NCBI GenBank assembly: GCA_903824295.1
Contig: CAIJWE010000038.1
Span: 1-49,922, forward strand
Direction of reading: 5' to 3'
DNA from: an uncultured Chlorobiaceae bacterium
Lineage (GTDB): Bacteria > Bacteroidota > Chlorobiia > Chlorobiales > Chlorobiaceae
Length of the DNA stretch: 49,922 nucleotides
Shown here: piece by piece, positions 39,558 to 49,922 of the stretch
Position numbering within the stretch: the first letter of the stretch is position 1
How the letters are laid out: each line of letters begins with the position of its first letter
Translations under genes and position numbers: made by a program
Notes under the pieces: generated by a model
The model's database searches: none
Seen by the model: the letters and a program-made list of their open reading frames with translations, nothing else
What the model was told of the DNA's origin: nothing

Positions 39558-40853
39558 ATGGCACAAACAATAACCCAGAAGATCCTTTCAAAAGCGGCAA
39601 ACAGAAAATTTGTCGACCCTGGCGAAAGCGTCTGGCTGAATGTCGATATCCTCCTTACCCACGATGTCTGCGGTCCGCCAACCTTTGATATTTTCAAACA
39701 GGAATTTGGCCCCGACGCAAAAGTGTGGGATCCGGCAAAAGTGGTCGTTTTACCTGACCACTATATTTTTACAGCAAACGAGCACGCCCATCGCAACATC
39801 GATCTGCTGCGCCAGTTTGCAAAAGAGCAGGGGCTTCAGCACTACTATGATGTCGGCACCGACCGCTACAAGGGAGTCTGCCATGTCGCTTTGGCCGAAG
39901 AGGGATTCAATCTGCCCGGCACGGTGCTCTTTGGAACCGACTCGCACACCTGTACTTCGGGTGCATTCGGCATGTTCGGCACCGGAATCGGCAACACCGA
40001 CGCCGCCTTCATTCTCGGCACCGGCAAACTCTGGGAAAAAGTCCCGGAATCAATACTCTTCACCTTTGAGGGCAAAATGCCTGAATACCTTACGGCAAAA
40101 GACCTCATTCTGCAGATTCTCGGCGATATCACCACCGACGGCGCAACCTACCGCGCCATGGAGTTTGACGGCGAAGCCATTTTTTCACTCCCCATGGAGG
40201 AGAGAATGACCTTGACCAATATGGCCATTGAAGCGGGCGGGATGAACGGTATCATCGCAGCCGACGACATCGCCGAGCGGTACGTCAAGGCAAGAAGCCA
40301 GAAACCCTACGAGCTTTTCCGGAGCGATCCGGATGCCCGATATCACAGCAAGTACCGTTATAACGTCGCTGAGCTGGAGCCTGTCGTTGCCCAGCCGCAC
40401 AGCCCCGATAACCGCGCCACGGTGAGAAGCGTTCAGGGCACAAAAATCACAAAATCCTATATCGGTTCCTGCACCGGCGGCAAACTGACCGATTTTGTTA
40501 TGGCCGCCAGAATCCTGAAAGGCCAGAAGGTTTCGGTTACCACCAACATTGTACCGGCCACGGTCAAAGTTGCCCGTGACCTCGAAACTGAACTCTACGA
40601 CGGCCAGAGCCTGAAGCAGATTTTTGAAGATGCAGGGTGCTCCATTGCACTCCCCTCTTGCGCCGCCTGTCTTGGTGGCCCGGCAGATACCGTCGGTCGC
40701 TCCGTTGACAACGATGTCGTCGTCTCGACCACAAACCGGAATTTCCCCGGACGGATGGGCAGCAAACATGCAGGGGTCTACCTTGCCTCCCCGCTCACAG
40801 CCGCCGCATCGGCAATTACGGGTAAACTCACCGATCCGAGAGATTTTCTCTGA
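39558..40853 (+). CDS. leuC: 3-Isopropylmalate dehydratase large subunit (HACN/archaeal-like type)
   Basis: A 431-residue aconitase-family subunit, shorter than the ~466-residue E. coli LeuC and closer to the LeuC2/HacA-like group. The [4Fe-4S] ligand Cys residues are visible in GSCTGG and PSCAACLGG (C-x2-C), with DSHTCTSGAFG near 128-138. With LeuD it isomerises isopropylmalate. In this genome it probably also isomerises citramalate, because cimA lies in the same operon and no second isomerase is seen. Confidence 0.95.
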   Translation: MAQTITQKILSKAANRKFVDPGESVWLNVDILLTHDVCGPPTFDIFKQEFGPDAKVWDPAKVVVLPDHYIFTANEHAHRNIDLLRQFAKEQGLQHYYDVGTDRYKGVCHVALAEEGFNLPGTVLFGTDSHTCTSGAFGMFGTGIGNTDAAFILGTGKLWEKVPESILFTFEGKMPEYLTAKDLILQILGDITTDGATYRAMEFDGEAIFSLPMEERMTLTNMAIEAGGMNGIIAADDIAERYVKARSQKPYELFRSDPDARYHSKYRYNVAELEPVVAQPHSPDNRATVRSVQGTKITKSYIGSCTGGKLTDFVMAARILKGQKVSVTTNIVPATVKVARDLETELYDGQSLKQIFEDAGCSIALPSCAACLGGPADTVGRSVDNDVVVSTTNRNFPGRMGSKHAGVYLASPLTAAASAITGKLTDPRDFL

Positions 40854-40890
40854 TCGTACTTGAAATTCGGGAAAACAGACACATAGCAAA

Positions 40891-41457
40891 ATGGAAACCA
40901 TCATTCAGGGAAAAGCCTACGTTTTAGGCAAAAATATTGATACCGACCAGATTATTCCAGCCGAACATCTGGTCTACAGCCTCTCCGATCCGGAAGAGGT
41001 GATGCTCTATGGCAAATATGCCCTTTCAGGGGTCCCGCCCGAACAGGGAGGCCTTCCTCTGGGTAATATTCCCTTCATCGAAGAGGGAAGCTGCCACTCA
41101 GCGTTTACCATCATTATTGCCGGGCCAAACTTCGGCTGCGGATCATCGAGAGAGCATGCACCCTTTGCCCTCAAGGTTGCCGGTGTAAAAGCCATTGTGG
41201 CCGAGTCGTACGCAAGAATTTTTTACCGCAACTGCGTTGACGGCGGCTTTGCCATCCCCTATGAGACAGCAGAAGAGCTCAACCAGCTTATCAAAACCGG
41301 TGACGAGCTGAAAATAGACGTTGAGGCGAACACCATCGAAAATTTGACGAGCAAGACCATCTACAAACTCAATCCTCTTGGCGATGTCTTCAACATTGTC
41401 GAAGCTGGCGGTATTTTTGCCTATGCCCGTCAGGAAAATTTAATGCCCCAAGGCTGA
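40891..41457 (+). CDS. leuD: 3-Isopropylmalate dehydratase small subunit
   Basis: A 188-residue swivel-domain subunit partnering LeuC. Family features include GKNIDTDQIIPAEHL near residues 11-25, FGCGSSREHAPFALK near 74-88 and SYARIFYRNCVDGGFAI. The length fits the short archaeal-type LeuD group, matching the type of the LeuC subunit. cimA begins 3 bp downstream of its stop, consistent with translational coupling. Confidence 0.96.
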   Translation: METIIQGKAYVLGKNIDTDQIIPAEHLVYSLSDPEEVMLYGKYALSGVPPEQGGLPLGNIPFIEEGSCHSAFTIIIAGPNFGCGSSREHAPFALKVAGVKAIVAESYARIFYRNCVDGGFAIPYETAEELNQLIKTGDELKIDVEANTIENLTSKTIYKLNPLGDVFNIVEAGGIFAYARQENLMPQG

Positions 41458-41460
41458 TTT

Positions 41461-43050
41461 ATGACCTCAAAAATAAACGCTATAGAACTTTACGACACCA
41501 CCCTGCGTGACGGCACACAGGGTGAACATATCAACCTTTCAGTTCAGGACAAGCTCCTTATTGCCCAGAAGCTTGACGAGTTCGGCATGGATTATATTGA
41601 AGGCGGATGGCCAAGCAGTAACCCGAAAGATGAGGAGTTTTTCCTCAAAGCGCGTCACCTTGCCTTCAAACATGCAAAGCTGACCTCCTTCGGTTCAACC
41701 GCCCGTTTTGTAAAGAGTGTCGAGGGCGATCCCAATCTGCTCGGTCTCCTCAGCTCCGAAACGCCGGTCATCACCATTTTCGGTAAAACATGGAAAGCCC
41801 ACTCCGAAAAAAGTCTGGGGATTTCTGACGAAGAGAATGCCGAACTGATTTATCGCTCGGTCAACTTTCTCAAGCAGGAGGGCCGGGAGGTCTTTTTTGA
41901 TGCCGAGCATTTTTTTGACGGCTACAAAAACAATCCTGAGTTTGCCCTCAAAATGCTCCTGTCCGCTGTTGAGGGTGGTGCATCAAGAATTGTACTTTGC
42001 GACACCAACGGAGGCTCACTGCCGCATGAGGTATCGAATATTGTCGCCCATGTTCTCGCCATTACCGGAGTTCCTGTGGGCATTCACAGCCACAATGACG
42101 GAGATCTGGCCGTGGCAAACTCCATCGCCGCTGTCATGGCCGGTGCAACCCACATCCAGGGAACCATCAACGGTATCGGCGAACGGTGCGGCAACGCCAA
42201 TCTGATCAGCATCATTCCCAACGTCATGCTGAAGCTGCAGCGCTCATTCACCTTTGTTGAGCATCTTACACCGCTCACCTCACTCTCGAAGTTTGTCTAC
42301 GAGATTCTGAACATGCCGTCAAACACCCGCGCTCCTTTTGTCGGAAAATCGGCCTTTGCCCACAAGGGCGGCATCCATGTCAGCGCCGTCATGAAAGAGA
42401 GCTCACTCTACGAGCATATCAACCCCACACAGGTTGGAAACCGCCAGCGGGTGCTTGTCTCCGAACTTGCCGGCCAGAGCAACATCCGCTACAAGGCTCA
42501 GGAGCTCGGTATCACTCTGCCCGAAAAAAGTGAGCTTTTCAAAAATATTGTTCACCACATCAAGGAGCTCGAACACGAAGGATACCAGTTTGATGGAGCC
42601 GAAGCCTCTTTTGAACTGCTTCTGCACAAGGAGCTTGGCAACTTCAAACCCTTCTTTGAAGTGCTTGAAACCAAGGTGCATATCGAGTCGGGCAAGAATG
42701 CCAAAAATGTTGACCAGGCGGTACTCAAGGTCAAGGTTGGAGAGGAAATCGAGCATATTGCCGCCGACGGTGACGGCCCCGTCAACGCCCTCGACAAGGC
42801 GCTCCGCAAAGCACTGATCCACTTTTACCCCGAAATCAAAAGCATCAAGCTGGTTGACTACAAGGTGCGGGTACTCGAAGAAAAACGGGGAACCAGCGCC
42901 AAGGTGCGAGTACTGATTGAATCGAGCAACGGCCACTTCACCTGGGGCACGGTCGGTGTCTCGACCAACATCATCGAAGCAAGCCTTCACGCTCTTGAAG
43001 ACAGCATGAACTACCACCTCTTCACACTGAAGGCATCAATGCCCAGGTAA
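41461..43050 (+). CDS. cimA: (R)-Citramalate synthase
   Basis: A 529-residue HMGL-family synthase condensing acetyl-CoA and pyruvate to citramalate, giving 2-ketobutyrate for isoleucine without threonine deaminase. The TIM barrel contains YDTTLRDGTQGE near residue 10, EGGWPSSNPKD (a CimA-type variant where LeuA has EAGFP), and HSHNDGDLAVANS. A LeuA-type C-terminal regulatory domain follows. It ends the operon. The function is inferred from sequence class and context. Confidence 0.93.
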   Translation: MTSKINAIELYDTTLRDGTQGEHINLSVQDKLLIAQKLDEFGMDYIEGGWPSSNPKDEEFFLKARHLAFKHAKLTSFGSTARFVKSVEGDPNLLGLLSSETPVITIFGKTWKAHSEKSLGISDEENAELIYRSVNFLKQEGREVFFDAEHFFDGYKNNPEFALKMLLSAVEGGASRIVLCDTNGGSLPHEVSNIVAHVLAITGVPVGIHSHNDGDLAVANSIAAVMAGATHIQGTINGIGERCGNANLISIIPNVMLKLQRSFTFVEHLTPLTSLSKFVYEILNMPSNTRAPFVGKSAFAHKGGIHVSAVMKESSLYEHINPTQVGNRQRVLVSELAGQSNIRYKAQELGITLPEKSELFKNIVHHIKELEHEGYQFDGAEASFELLLHKELGNFKPFFEVLETKVHIESGKNAKNVDQAVLKVKVGEEIEHIAADGDGPVNALDKALRKALIHFYPEIKSIKLVDYKVRVLEEKRGTSAKVRVLIESSNGHFTWGTVGVSTNIIEASLHALEDSMNYHLFTLKASMPR

Positions 43051-43093
43051 ACAAAAAGCCGGGAAAGCGCATTCACCCCGCGCTCACCCGGCT
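43051..43093 (-). terminator. Terminator between cimA and the RTX gene
   Basis: A two-part stem pairs AGCCGGG (43057-43063) with CCCGGCT (43087-43093), with an inner AGCGC/GCGCT (43066-43070 with 43080-43084). On the minus strand it is followed by CTTTTTGTTT, so it mainly fits the end of the RTX transcript, though the stem may also slow the cimA transcript. Confidence 0.65.
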
Positions 43094-43161
43094 CCGTTCA
43101 GCCATCTGTTATTACCCTTTACCCCATCACCATACCTCCCCCAAAACAGAATTTACCTGCT

Positions 43162-46100
43162 TCAGGCGATGATATGGATGTCCGTATACGCCAATGCGGG
43201 ATGTGTGCTTGTGCCAATTATGGCAACCTGCACCGCAGCAATAGCTCCCGTGCCGTCAGCATCATAGTAAAGCGCTCCGGTCGATGTATTGTAAATGATT
43301 CGATCATCAAGGTCATGAGCGGCCCCTGTACTATTTGACCAAAACTCTTGTGTAGTCAACCCACCCACTGCGCCAAGGCCAGAAAAAACAGTTTTGCTGA
43401 ACTGAAGGTCATCCTCACCCGTCACAAAATCAGTGATGGTATCTCTATTGGTGGCACCGGGCACGAAATCAAAAACAAAATGATCAGAACCTGCGCCACC
43501 CGTCAGCGAGTCATTGCCGTTGCCGCCAATCAAGGTGTCATCACCACCTCCACCGATCAGTGCATCATTGCCCGCTCCACCATAAATACTGTCATGGTAA
43601 GCAGTTCCTGTGAGCGTGTTCACTCCGTTATTTCCGGTTATCGACAGGGCATTCAGCACCGCAGAGGCGTTCACATTCAGCGCGGCTGTACCGGTCGTCA
43701 CGGCAACTAAGGCTGTGCCTGTGCCGATAACCACATTCTCGATACCAGTGTCACCAGCAAAGAGGGTCAGGGTGGTGGCTGCAGTTGAGATAAAACGAAC
43801 TTCATCGGTGCCTGACGCTCCACTGTCGGCGAACTCTGCAAATGCATGATCTCCGACAAGGCCAACAATATAGAGATCGGAACCCTCGCCGCCATTCATG
43901 CTGTCATTGCCCGCTCCGCCATCAAGGAGATCGTTCCCTGCTCCGCCAGTCAGCGTGTCATTACCTGCCAGGCCAGTGAGAATATTAATGCCGTCGTTGC
44001 CAATCAGCAAATTCGCCAGAGTATTCCCGATACCATTAATCGGTGCTGTACCCGCCAGTCTCAGATTCTCGACATTTACTCCCAGCGTATACGTGATGCT
44101 CGACTCCACCGTATCGGTACCTGCCGATGGCAATTCCGTTACAACGTCGCTGATACTGCCCACAACATAGGTGTCGTCGCCAAGGCCACCAGTCATGCGG
44201 TCATTGCCGTCACCGCCATCAAGGCTATCGTTCCCGGCTCCGCCATCAAGGGTATCGTTCCCTCCTAAACCGGAGAGTATATTGTCGCCGCTGTTGCCGA
44301 TCATCACATTCGTCAGCGTGTTCCCGGTGCCGTCAACGGCGTCTGATCCCGTCAATGTCAGGTTTTCAATATCGTTCCCCAACGTGTAGGTCGCACTCGA
44401 CTGCACCGTATCGGTACCCGCTGAGTCCGTAACATCATCGCTGGTGCTGTTCACAACATAAATATCATTGCCAGCTCCGCCTTCCAGGCTGTCACTGCCG
44501 AGACCGCCATCCAGACTGTCATTGCCATCGCCACCATAAAGAGTATCTTTTCCGGCTCCGCCCTGTATGGTGTCATTACCAGCCAAGCCAGTGAGCATGT
44601 TATTGCCATCGTTGCCAATCAGCATATTTGCCAGAGTGTTCCCGGTGCCAATCAAGGCTGTACCCGTCAGTGTCAGGTTTTCAAAATTGGCTAACAGCGT
44701 ATAGTCAAGGCTCGACTGCACCGTATCGGTACCCGCTGATGCGGATTCTGTTACGACATCGCTGCTACTGTCCCTGACATAAATATCATCGCCTGCCCCG
44801 CCAACCATGCTGTCATTGCCCAGGCCGCCATCCAGACTGTCATTGCCTGCCCCGCCATCAAGAGTATCGTTCCCTGCTCCGCCCTGTATGGTGTCATTGC
44901 CAGCCAAGCCACTGAGAAGGTTATTGCCATCGTTGCCGATCAGCACATTCGAAAGAGTATTCCCGGTGCCATTAATTGTGGCTGTGCCCGCCAGTATCAG
45001 TGTCAGGTTTTCGACATTCGCTCCCAGCGTGTAGGTAACAACCGACTGCACCGTATCAGTACCTGCTGACGCCGATTCTGTTACGACGTCACTGCTGCTG
45101 TTCACAACATAAATATCATTGCCAGCTCCGCCTGCCATTCTGTCAATGCCACTGCCACCATCAAGGGTGTCGTTCCCTGCTCCGCCATCAAGCGTGTCAT
45201 TGTCGACGCCGCCAATCAAACTGTCATCACCTCCTCCGCCAATCAGCGAGTCATTGCCTGCCAGGCCACTGAGAATATTATTGAGGTCGTTGCCGATCAT
45301 CACATTTGTCAGCGTGTTCCCGGTGCCGTCAACGGCGTCTGATCCCGTCATGGTCAGGTTCTCAATATTGTCCTCCAGCGTGTATGTGATGCTCGACTGC
45401 ACCGTATCGGTACCCGCTGAGTCCGTCATAACATCGCTGGCACTGTCCACAACGTACATATCATTGCCATCCCCGCCAACCATACTGTCATCGCCGAGGC
45501 CGCCACTAAGACTGTCATTACCCAAGCCACCCAGCAGCGTATCATTACCGTCGCCACCAATCAGCGTATCGTTGCCTCCTCCGCCATCAAGCGTGTCTGC
45601 AGATCCAGTGCCTGTCAGCGAGTTTGCTCCCGCATTTCCGATAATCGAAAGGGCAGTGGTCACTGCCGAAGCGTTCACATTCAGCGCAGTTGTAGCGGTC
45701 GTTACGGCTACGCCTGTCCCGGTGCCGATGACCACGCTCTCAATACCAGTGTCACCAGCAAAGAGGGTCAGGGTGCTTGCTGCTGTGGAGGTAAAACGAA
45801 CTTCATCGGTGCCTGACGCTCCACTGTCGGAGAACTCGGCAGCGGTATGATCCCCTGCAAGGGCGACAATATAGAGATCGGAAGCCGCCTCGCCATCCAT
45901 GCTGTCATTGCCCGCTCCACCATCAAGGATATCGTTCCCTAGTCCGCCAGTCAGCGTGTCATTACCTGCAAGACCACTGAGAATATTACTGAGGTCGTTG
46001 CCGATCAGCAGATTTGCCAGAGTATTCCCAGTACCATTGACTGGGGATGTACCCATCAGTGTCAGGTTCTCGACATTCGCTCCAAGCGTGTACGTAATGC

Positions 46101-49100
46101 TCGACTCAACCGTATCGGTACCTGCCGACGCGGCTTCCGTTACGACGTCGCTTGCACTGCCTACGACGTAGGTGTCGTTGCCCAGACCGCCAGTCATGCT
46201 GTCATTGCCGTCACCGCCATCAAGGCTATCGTTCCCTGCTCCACCATCAAGGGTATCGTTCCCTCCTAAACCGGAGAGTATATTGTCGCCGCTGTTGCCG
46301 ATCAGCACATTCGCCAGCGTGTTCCCGGTGCCAATCAAGGCGGTGCCCAGCAGTGTCAGGTTCTCGACATTGGTAGGTTCCAGCGTCCAGTCGACGCTCG
46401 ACTGCACCGTATCGGTACCCGCTGAGTCCGTCACAACATCGCTGGTACTGTCCACAACGTACATATCATTGCCATCCCCGCCAGCCATGCTGTCATCGCC
46501 GAGGCCGCCACTAAGACTGTCATTACCCAAGCCACCCAGCAGCGTATCATTGCCGTCGCCACCAATCAGCGTATCGTTGCCTCCTCCGCCATCAAGCGTG
46601 TCTGCAGATCCAGTGCCTGTCAGCGAGTTTGCTCCCGCATTTCCGGTTATTGAAAGTGCACTGGCTACCAAGGAAGCATTCACATTCAGCGCAGTTGTCG
46701 CGGTCGTTACGGCGAGTGGGGCTGTCCCGGTGCCGATGACCACATTCTCAATACCGGTGTCACCAGCAAAGAGGGTCAGGGTTCCTGCCGCTGTGGAGGT
46801 AAAGCGAACTTCATCGGTGCCTGACGCTCCACTGTCGGAGAACTCGGCAGCGGTATGATCCCCTGCAAGTGCTACAACATACCGGTCAGAACCCTCGCCT
46901 CCATCTATACTGTCATTACCCGCTCCGCCATCAAGGATATCGTCTCCTGCTCCGCCTGTCAGCGTGTCATTGCCAACTCCGCCAGCCACAGTATCATTGT
47001 CTGCTTCGCCATCCACGCTGTCATTGCCGATGCCACCATCAAGGTTGTCGTTACCCAAGCCACCCTGTATCGTGTCATTGCCCGCCAAGCCACTGAGAAT
47101 ATTGTTATGGTCGTTGCCGATCAGCAGATTATCCAGAGTATTCCCGGTGCCATTGACAGGGGATGTACCCATCAGTGACAGTTTCTCGATATTTGCTCCC
47201 AGCGTGTACGTAATGCTCGACTCCACCGTATCGGTACCGGCCGACGAGGATTCCGTTACGACGTCGATGGTACTGCCTACGACGTAGGTGTCGTTGCCCA
47301 GACCGCCAGCCATGCTGTCATTGCCGTCACCGCCATCAAGGGTGTCGTTCCCTGCTCCGCCATTCAGGGTATCGTTCCCTCCTAAACCAGAGAGTCTATT
47401 GTCGCCATCGTTACCGGTCAGGACATTCACAACACTGTTACCGGTACCGTCAATTGCTGCTGATCCCGTCAATGTCAGGTTTTCAATATTGACGTTGTCT
47501 ACCAGCGTGTACGTGATACTCGACTGCACCGAATCGGTGCCCGCTGAGTCCGTAATAACGTCGCTGAGACTATCCACAACATAAGTATCGTTGCCCAAGC
47601 CACCCAGCAGCGTATCATTGCCCTCACCACCAATCAGCGTGTCGTTACCAATATCGCCACTGAGATTATTACTGCCATCATTACCGACAAGCAGATTCGC
47701 GAGCGTGTTACCAGTTCCATCGATATTGTCTGAACCCGTCAATGTCAGGTTCTCGACATTATCTCCCAGCGTGTACGTAATACTCGACTGCACCGTATCG
47801 GTACCTGCTGACGCCGATTCTGTTACATCGTCGAGGGCACTGTCCACAACATACGTGTCGTCGCCTGCTCCACCAATCATGTTGTCATTACCCACTCCAC
47901 CATCAAGCGTGTCATTACCTGCCAGGCCAGTGAGAATATTATTGCCGTCGTTGCCGATCAGCAGATTCGCCAGCGTGTTTCCGGTTCCATTAATATTGTC
48001 TGAGCCCGTTAATGTCAGGTTCTCGACATTCGCTCCCAGCGTGTAGGTAATACCCGACTCTACCGTATCGGTACCTGCCGACGCAGCTTCTGTCACGACG
48101 TCGCTCGTACTGTTCACAACATAGGTGTCGTTGCCCAGAGCGCCAGCCATGCTGTCATTGCCGTCACCGCCATCAAGCGTGTCGTTCCCTGCTCCGCCAT
48201 TAAGGGTATCGCTCCCTCCTAAACCGGAGAGTCTATTGTCACCGCTGTTGCCGATCAACACATTCGCCAGAGTGTTACCGGTTCCATCAATATTGTCTGA
48301 GCCCGTCAATGTCAGGTTCTGAATACCGTCACCCAACGTGTAGGTGACACTCGACTGCACCGTAACCGGACCACCTGAACTATTGTCAATAATTTCGCCA
48401 CCATGCAAGATGTAAGTGTCGTTACCACCTCCACCAATCAGCGTGTCATTACCTCCACCCCCATCAATGGTATCGTTCCCTGATCCGCCAGTAAGAATAT
48501 TATCGCCGCTATTGCCGATAAGGAGACTCGCAAGTATGGTGCGCCCGGTGCCATTGACGGCTTCTGAACCCGTCAGTATCAGGTTCTCTATATTAGTTTT
48601 GTCTGCCAGGGTGTACGTAATACTCGACTGCACCGTATCGGTACCTGCCGATGCGGATTCTGTTACGAAGTCGCCGGCACTGTCCACAACATACGTGTCG
48701 TTGCCCGCCCCGCCCTCAAGAATATCGTTCCCTGCTCCACCATCAAGCGTGTCATTACCTGCCAGGCCAGTGAGAATATTATTGCCGCTGTTGCCGATCA
48801 TCACATTCGCCAGCGTGTTACCGGTGCCATTAATATCGTCTGAGCCCGACAACGCCAGATTCTCGACATTCGCTCCCAGCGTGTAGGTAATACTTGACTC
48901 CACGGTATCGGTACCGGCCGACGAGGATTCCGTTACGACGTCGATGGTACTGCCTACGACGTAGGTGTCATTGCCCTGACCGCCGGTCATGCTGTCATTG
49001 CCGTCACCGCCATCAAGGGTGTCGTTGCCTGCTCCGCCAGTCAGCGAGTCATTACCTGCCAGGCCAGTAAGAATATTATTGCCGTCGTTGCCGATCAGCA

Positions 49101-49922
49101 GATTCGCCACACTGTTGCCAGTACCGTCAATTGCTGCCGATCCCGTCAGTGTCAGGTTCTCAATATTAACTTTGTCTTCCAGCGTGTACGTAATACTCGA
49201 CTGCACCGTATCAGTACCGGCTGTCACCAATTCCGTTACCACGTCGCCGGCACTCTCCACAACATAAAGATCGTTGCCGTCCCCGCCAGCCATGCTGTCA
49301 TTGCCTGAGCCACCAGTAAGCGTGTCATTGCCCTTTCCGCCTTCAAGGCTATCATCACCGACTGTGCCTGTCAGCGAGTTGGCTCCATCATTACCGATAA
49401 TCCACAGGGCACTACTCACCGCCGAGGCATTCACATTCAGCGCGGTTGTACCGGTCGTTACGGCATCTGGGTCTGTTCCGGTACCGACTACCACTTTCTC
49501 GATACCCGTATCTCCGGCAAAAAGGGTCAGGGTGCTTGCCGCGGTGGAGGTAAACCGAACTTCATCGGTGCCTGACGCTCCACTGTCGGAGAACTCGGCA
49601 ACGGCATGATCCCCCGAAAGTGCTACAACATACCGGTCAGAACCCTCGCCGCCATCCATGCTATCCGTACCCGCCCCGCCATCAAGAATATCGTTCCCTG
49701 CTCCACCAGTCAGCGTGTCATTACCTGCCAGTCCACTGAGAGTATTATTGCCGTCGTTGCCGATCAGCACATTCGCCAGCGTGTTACCGGTGCCATTACT
49801 ATTGTCTGAGCCCGACAACGCCAGATTCTCGACATTCGCTCCCAGCGTGTAGGTAATACTTGACTCCACGGTATCGGTACCGGCCGACGAGGATTCCGTT
49901 ACGACGTCGATGGTACTGCCTA
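43162..49922 (-). CDS. Giant RTX-type calcium-binding repeat protein (5' end outside window)
   Basis: At least 2253 codons, open through the window edge, so the N-terminus is missing; a GTG at 49869 is only an internal repeat codon. The protein is built of 16 modules of ~90-130 residues (four are longer). Each carries GG-x-G-x-D-type RTX nonapeptides ([15 protein letters not shown]), a Y-V-V-D-S segment, [10 protein letters not shown] and a beta-strand segment V-x-S-S-I-T-Y-T-L. Four modules add a second, ~150-residue type marked by [20 protein letters not shown]. The last ~120 residues are non-repetitive ([16 protein letters not shown], ending TDIHIIA), as in type I secretion signals. Calcium binding folds the RTX rolls outside the cell. 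Roles in adhesion, S-layer or biofilm are possible; T1SS genes are not in view. Confidence 0.93.
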   Translation of the reverse strand, partial: GSTIDVVTESSSAGTDTVESSITYTLGANVENLALSGSDNSNGTGNTLANVLIGNDGNNTLSGLAGNDTLTGGAGNDILDGGAGTDSMDGGEGSDRYVVALSGDHAVAEFSDSGASGTDEVRFTSTAASTLTLFAGDTGIEKVVVGTGTDPDAVTTGTTALNVNASAVSSALWIIGNDGANSLTGTVGDDSLEGGKGNDTLTGGSGNDSMAGGDGNDLYVVESAGDVVTELVTAGTDTVQSSITYTLEDKVNIENLTLTGSAAIDGTGNSVANLLIGNDGNNILTGLAGNDSLTGGAGNDTLDGGDGNDSMTGGQGNDTYVVGSTIDVVTESSSAGTDTVESSITYTLGANVENLALSGSDDINGTGNTLANVMIGNSGNNILTGLAGNDTLDGGAGNDILEGGAGNDTYVVDSAGDFVTESASAGTDTVQSSITYTLADKTNIENLILTGSEAVNGTGRTILASLLIGNSGDNILTGGSGNDTIDGGGGNDTLIGGGGNDTYILHGGEIIDNSSGGPVTVQSSVTYTLGDGIQNLTLTGSDNIDGTGNTLANVLIGNSGDNRLSGLGGSDTLNGGAGNDTLDGGDGNDSMAGALGNDTYVVNSTSDVVTEAASAGTDTVESGITYTLGANVENLTLTGSDNINGTGNTLANLLIGNDGNNILTGLAGNDTLDGGVGNDNMIGGAGDDTYVVDSALDDVTESASAGTDTVQSSITYTLGDNVENLTLTGSDNIDGTGNTLANLLVGNDGSNNLSGDIGNDTLIGGEGNDTLLGGLGNDTYVVDSLSDVITDSAGTDSVQSSITYTLVDNVNIENLTLTGSAAIDGTGNSVVNVLTGNDGDNRLSGLGGNDTLNGGAGNDTLDGGDGNDSMAGGLGNDTYVVGSTIDVVTESSSAGTDTVESSITYTLGANIEKLSLMGTSPVNGTGNTLDNLLIGNDHNNILSGLAGNDTIQGGLGNDNLDGGIGNDSVDGEADNDTVAGGVGNDTLTGGAGDDILDGGAGNDSIDGGEGSDRYVVALAGDHTAAEFSDSGASGTDEVRFTSTAAGTLTLFAGDTGIENVVIGTGTAPLAVTTATTALNVNASLVASALSITGNAGANSLTGTGSADTLDGGGGNDTLIGGDGNDTLLGGLGNDSLSGGLGDDSMAGGDGNDMYVVDSTSDVVTDSAGTDTVQSSVDWTLEPTNVENLTLLGTALIGTGNTLANVLIGNSGDNILSGLGGNDTLDGGAGNDSLDGGDGNDSMTGGLGNDTYVVGSASDVVTEAASAGTDTVESSITYTLGANVENLTLMGTSPVNGTGNTLANLLIGNDLSNILSGLAGNDTLTGGLGNDILDGGAGNDSMDGEAASDLYIVALAGDHTAAEFSDSGASGTDEVRFTSTAASTLTLFAGDTGIESVVIGTGTGVAVTTATTALNVNASAVTTALSIIGNAGANSLTGTGSADTLDGGGGNDTLIGGDGNDTLLGGLGNDSLSGGLGDDSMVGGDGNDMYVVDSASDVMTDSAGTDTVQSSITYTLEDNIENLTMTGSDAVDGTGNTLTNVMIGNDLNNILSGLAGNDSLIGGGGDDSLIGGVDNDTLDGGAGNDTLDGGSGIDRMAGGAGNDIYVVNSSSDVVTESASAGTDTVQSVVTYTLGANVENLTLILAGTATINGTGNTLSNVLIGNDGNNLLSGLAGNDTIQGGAGNDTLDGGAGNDSLDGGLGNDSMVGGAGDDIYVRDSSSDVVTESASAGTDTVQSSLDYTLLANFENLTLTGTALIGTGNTLANMLIGNDGNNMLTGLAGNDTIQGGAGKDTLYGGDGNDSLDGGLGSDSLEGGAGNDIYVVNSTSDDVTDSAGTDTVQSSATYTLGNDIENLTLTGSDAVDGTGNTLTNVMIGNSGDNILSGLGGNDTLDGGAGNDSLDGGDGNDRMTGGLGDDTYVVGSISDVVTELPSAGTDTVESSITYTLGVNVENLRLAGTAPINGIGNTLANLLIGNDGINILTGLAGNDTLTGGAGNDLLDGGAGNDSMNGGEGSDLYIVGLVGDHAFAEFADSGASGTDEVRFISTAATTLTLFAGDTGIENVVIGTGTALVAVTTGTAALNVNASAVLNALSITGNNGVNTLTGTAYHDSIYGGAGNDALIGGGGDDTLIGGNGNDSLTGGAGSDHFVFDFVPGATNRDTITDFVTGEDDLQFSKTVFSGLGAVGGLTTQEFWSNSTGAAHDLDDRIIYNTSTGALYYDADGTGAIAAVQVAIIGTSTHPALAYTDIHIIA
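45486..45640. repeat. Long direct repeat in RTX gene, copy A1
   Basis: Matches 46491-46645 over 155 bp with a single mismatch (ATTACCG versus ATTGCCG). It covers the end of one enlarged module. It is far more similar than protein selection alone would require. Confidence 0.9.
46491..46645. repeat. Long direct repeat in RTX gene, copy A2
   Basis: Second copy of the 155-bp repeat at 45486-45640, offset by 1005 bp, with one mismatch. Confidence 0.9.
48841..48956. repeat. Perfect direct repeat in RTX gene, copy B1
   Basis: Identical over 116 bp to 49807-49922, offset 966 bp. The match may continue beyond the window edge. Confidence 0.92.
49807..49922. repeat. Perfect direct repeat in RTX gene, copy B2 (reaches window edge)
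   Basis: Identical to 48841-48956. A related copy with more differences lies near 47190-47290. The true length of the repeat cannot be seen from here. Confidence 0.92.

Noticed and set aside
43348-49852. Many long plus-strand ORFs rich in S, P and V (for example 45119-45850)
   Set aside because: They are antisense frames of the RTX gene; the GGxGxD codons read backwards as repeated SLPxPPS. The minus strand has the known fold and secretion end.
43500-49922. Regular repeats suggestive of a CRISPR array
   Set aside because: Repeats are coding, longer than CRISPR repeats, imperfect, and show the RTX nonapeptide; no cas genes are present.

Overview
The window looks like the chromosome of a green sulfur bacterium (Chlorobiaceae, Chlorobium/Pelodictyon-like). 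This is inferred from several points: a tmRNA whose tag reads ADDYSYAMAA, a [2Fe-2S] protein resembling the chlorosome-envelope ferredoxins beside a CrtH-type carotenoid isomerase, a fused phytol kinase/phytyl-phosphate kinase, and isoleucine synthesis that appears to start from citramalate. No tRNA, rRNA, insertion sequence, phage gene or CRISPR array was seen.

Layout. 0.2-2.4 kb: tmRNA with its terminator, YqgE/AlgH protein, Bcp peroxiredoxin, Nudix hydrolase. 2.4-7.1 kb: a 1248-residue soluble PAS/GAF hybrid histidine kinase directly downstream of an orphan OppD-type ABC ATPase. 7.2-10.5 kb: mfd. 10.5-11.3 kb: a small graveyard of HicB-like antitoxin pieces (a 5'-shortened ORF, a frameshifted copy, a C-terminal scrap and a candidate operator). 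11.3-14.6 kb: chlorosome-type ferredoxin, alanine dehydrogenase and, convergent, CrtH. 14.7-18.9 kb: ECF sigma factor, zinc-finger anti-sigma and ArsR regulator, then a dyad-rich leader driving hsp20 and dnaK. 18.9-19.4 kb: an unrecognised protein. 19.5-24.8 kb (minus): the Tol-Pal envelope system, tolQ-tolR-tolA-like-tolB-pal-pal2-cpoB, with two Pal paralogues. 24.8-26.4 kb: the VTE5/VTE6-like fusion just upstream of tolQ.

26.9-43.05 kb (plus) is a branched-chain amino-acid cluster: ilvD, ilvB, then ilvN, ilvC, leuB, leuA, leuC, leuD and cimA with mostly short gaps. Together these genes cover valine, leucine and the citramalate route to isoleucine. The cluster is split between ilvB and ilvN by about 5 kb holding a 17-bp perfect stem-loop, a 48-residue lipoprotein, a second large hybrid kinase homologous to the first, and a SUMF1/FGE-like gene on the opposite strand.

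43.16 kb to the end (minus): at least 2253 codons of a giant RTX-type calcium-binding protein, running off the window on its N-terminal side. It has 16 repeat modules, four of them enlarged by a second module type, and a non-repetitive C-terminal secretion-type end. Long near-identical DNA repeats inside it suggest recent amplification. The most unusual items are the RTX gene, the VTE5-VTE6 fusion, the insertion inside the ilv operon and the HicB remnants.
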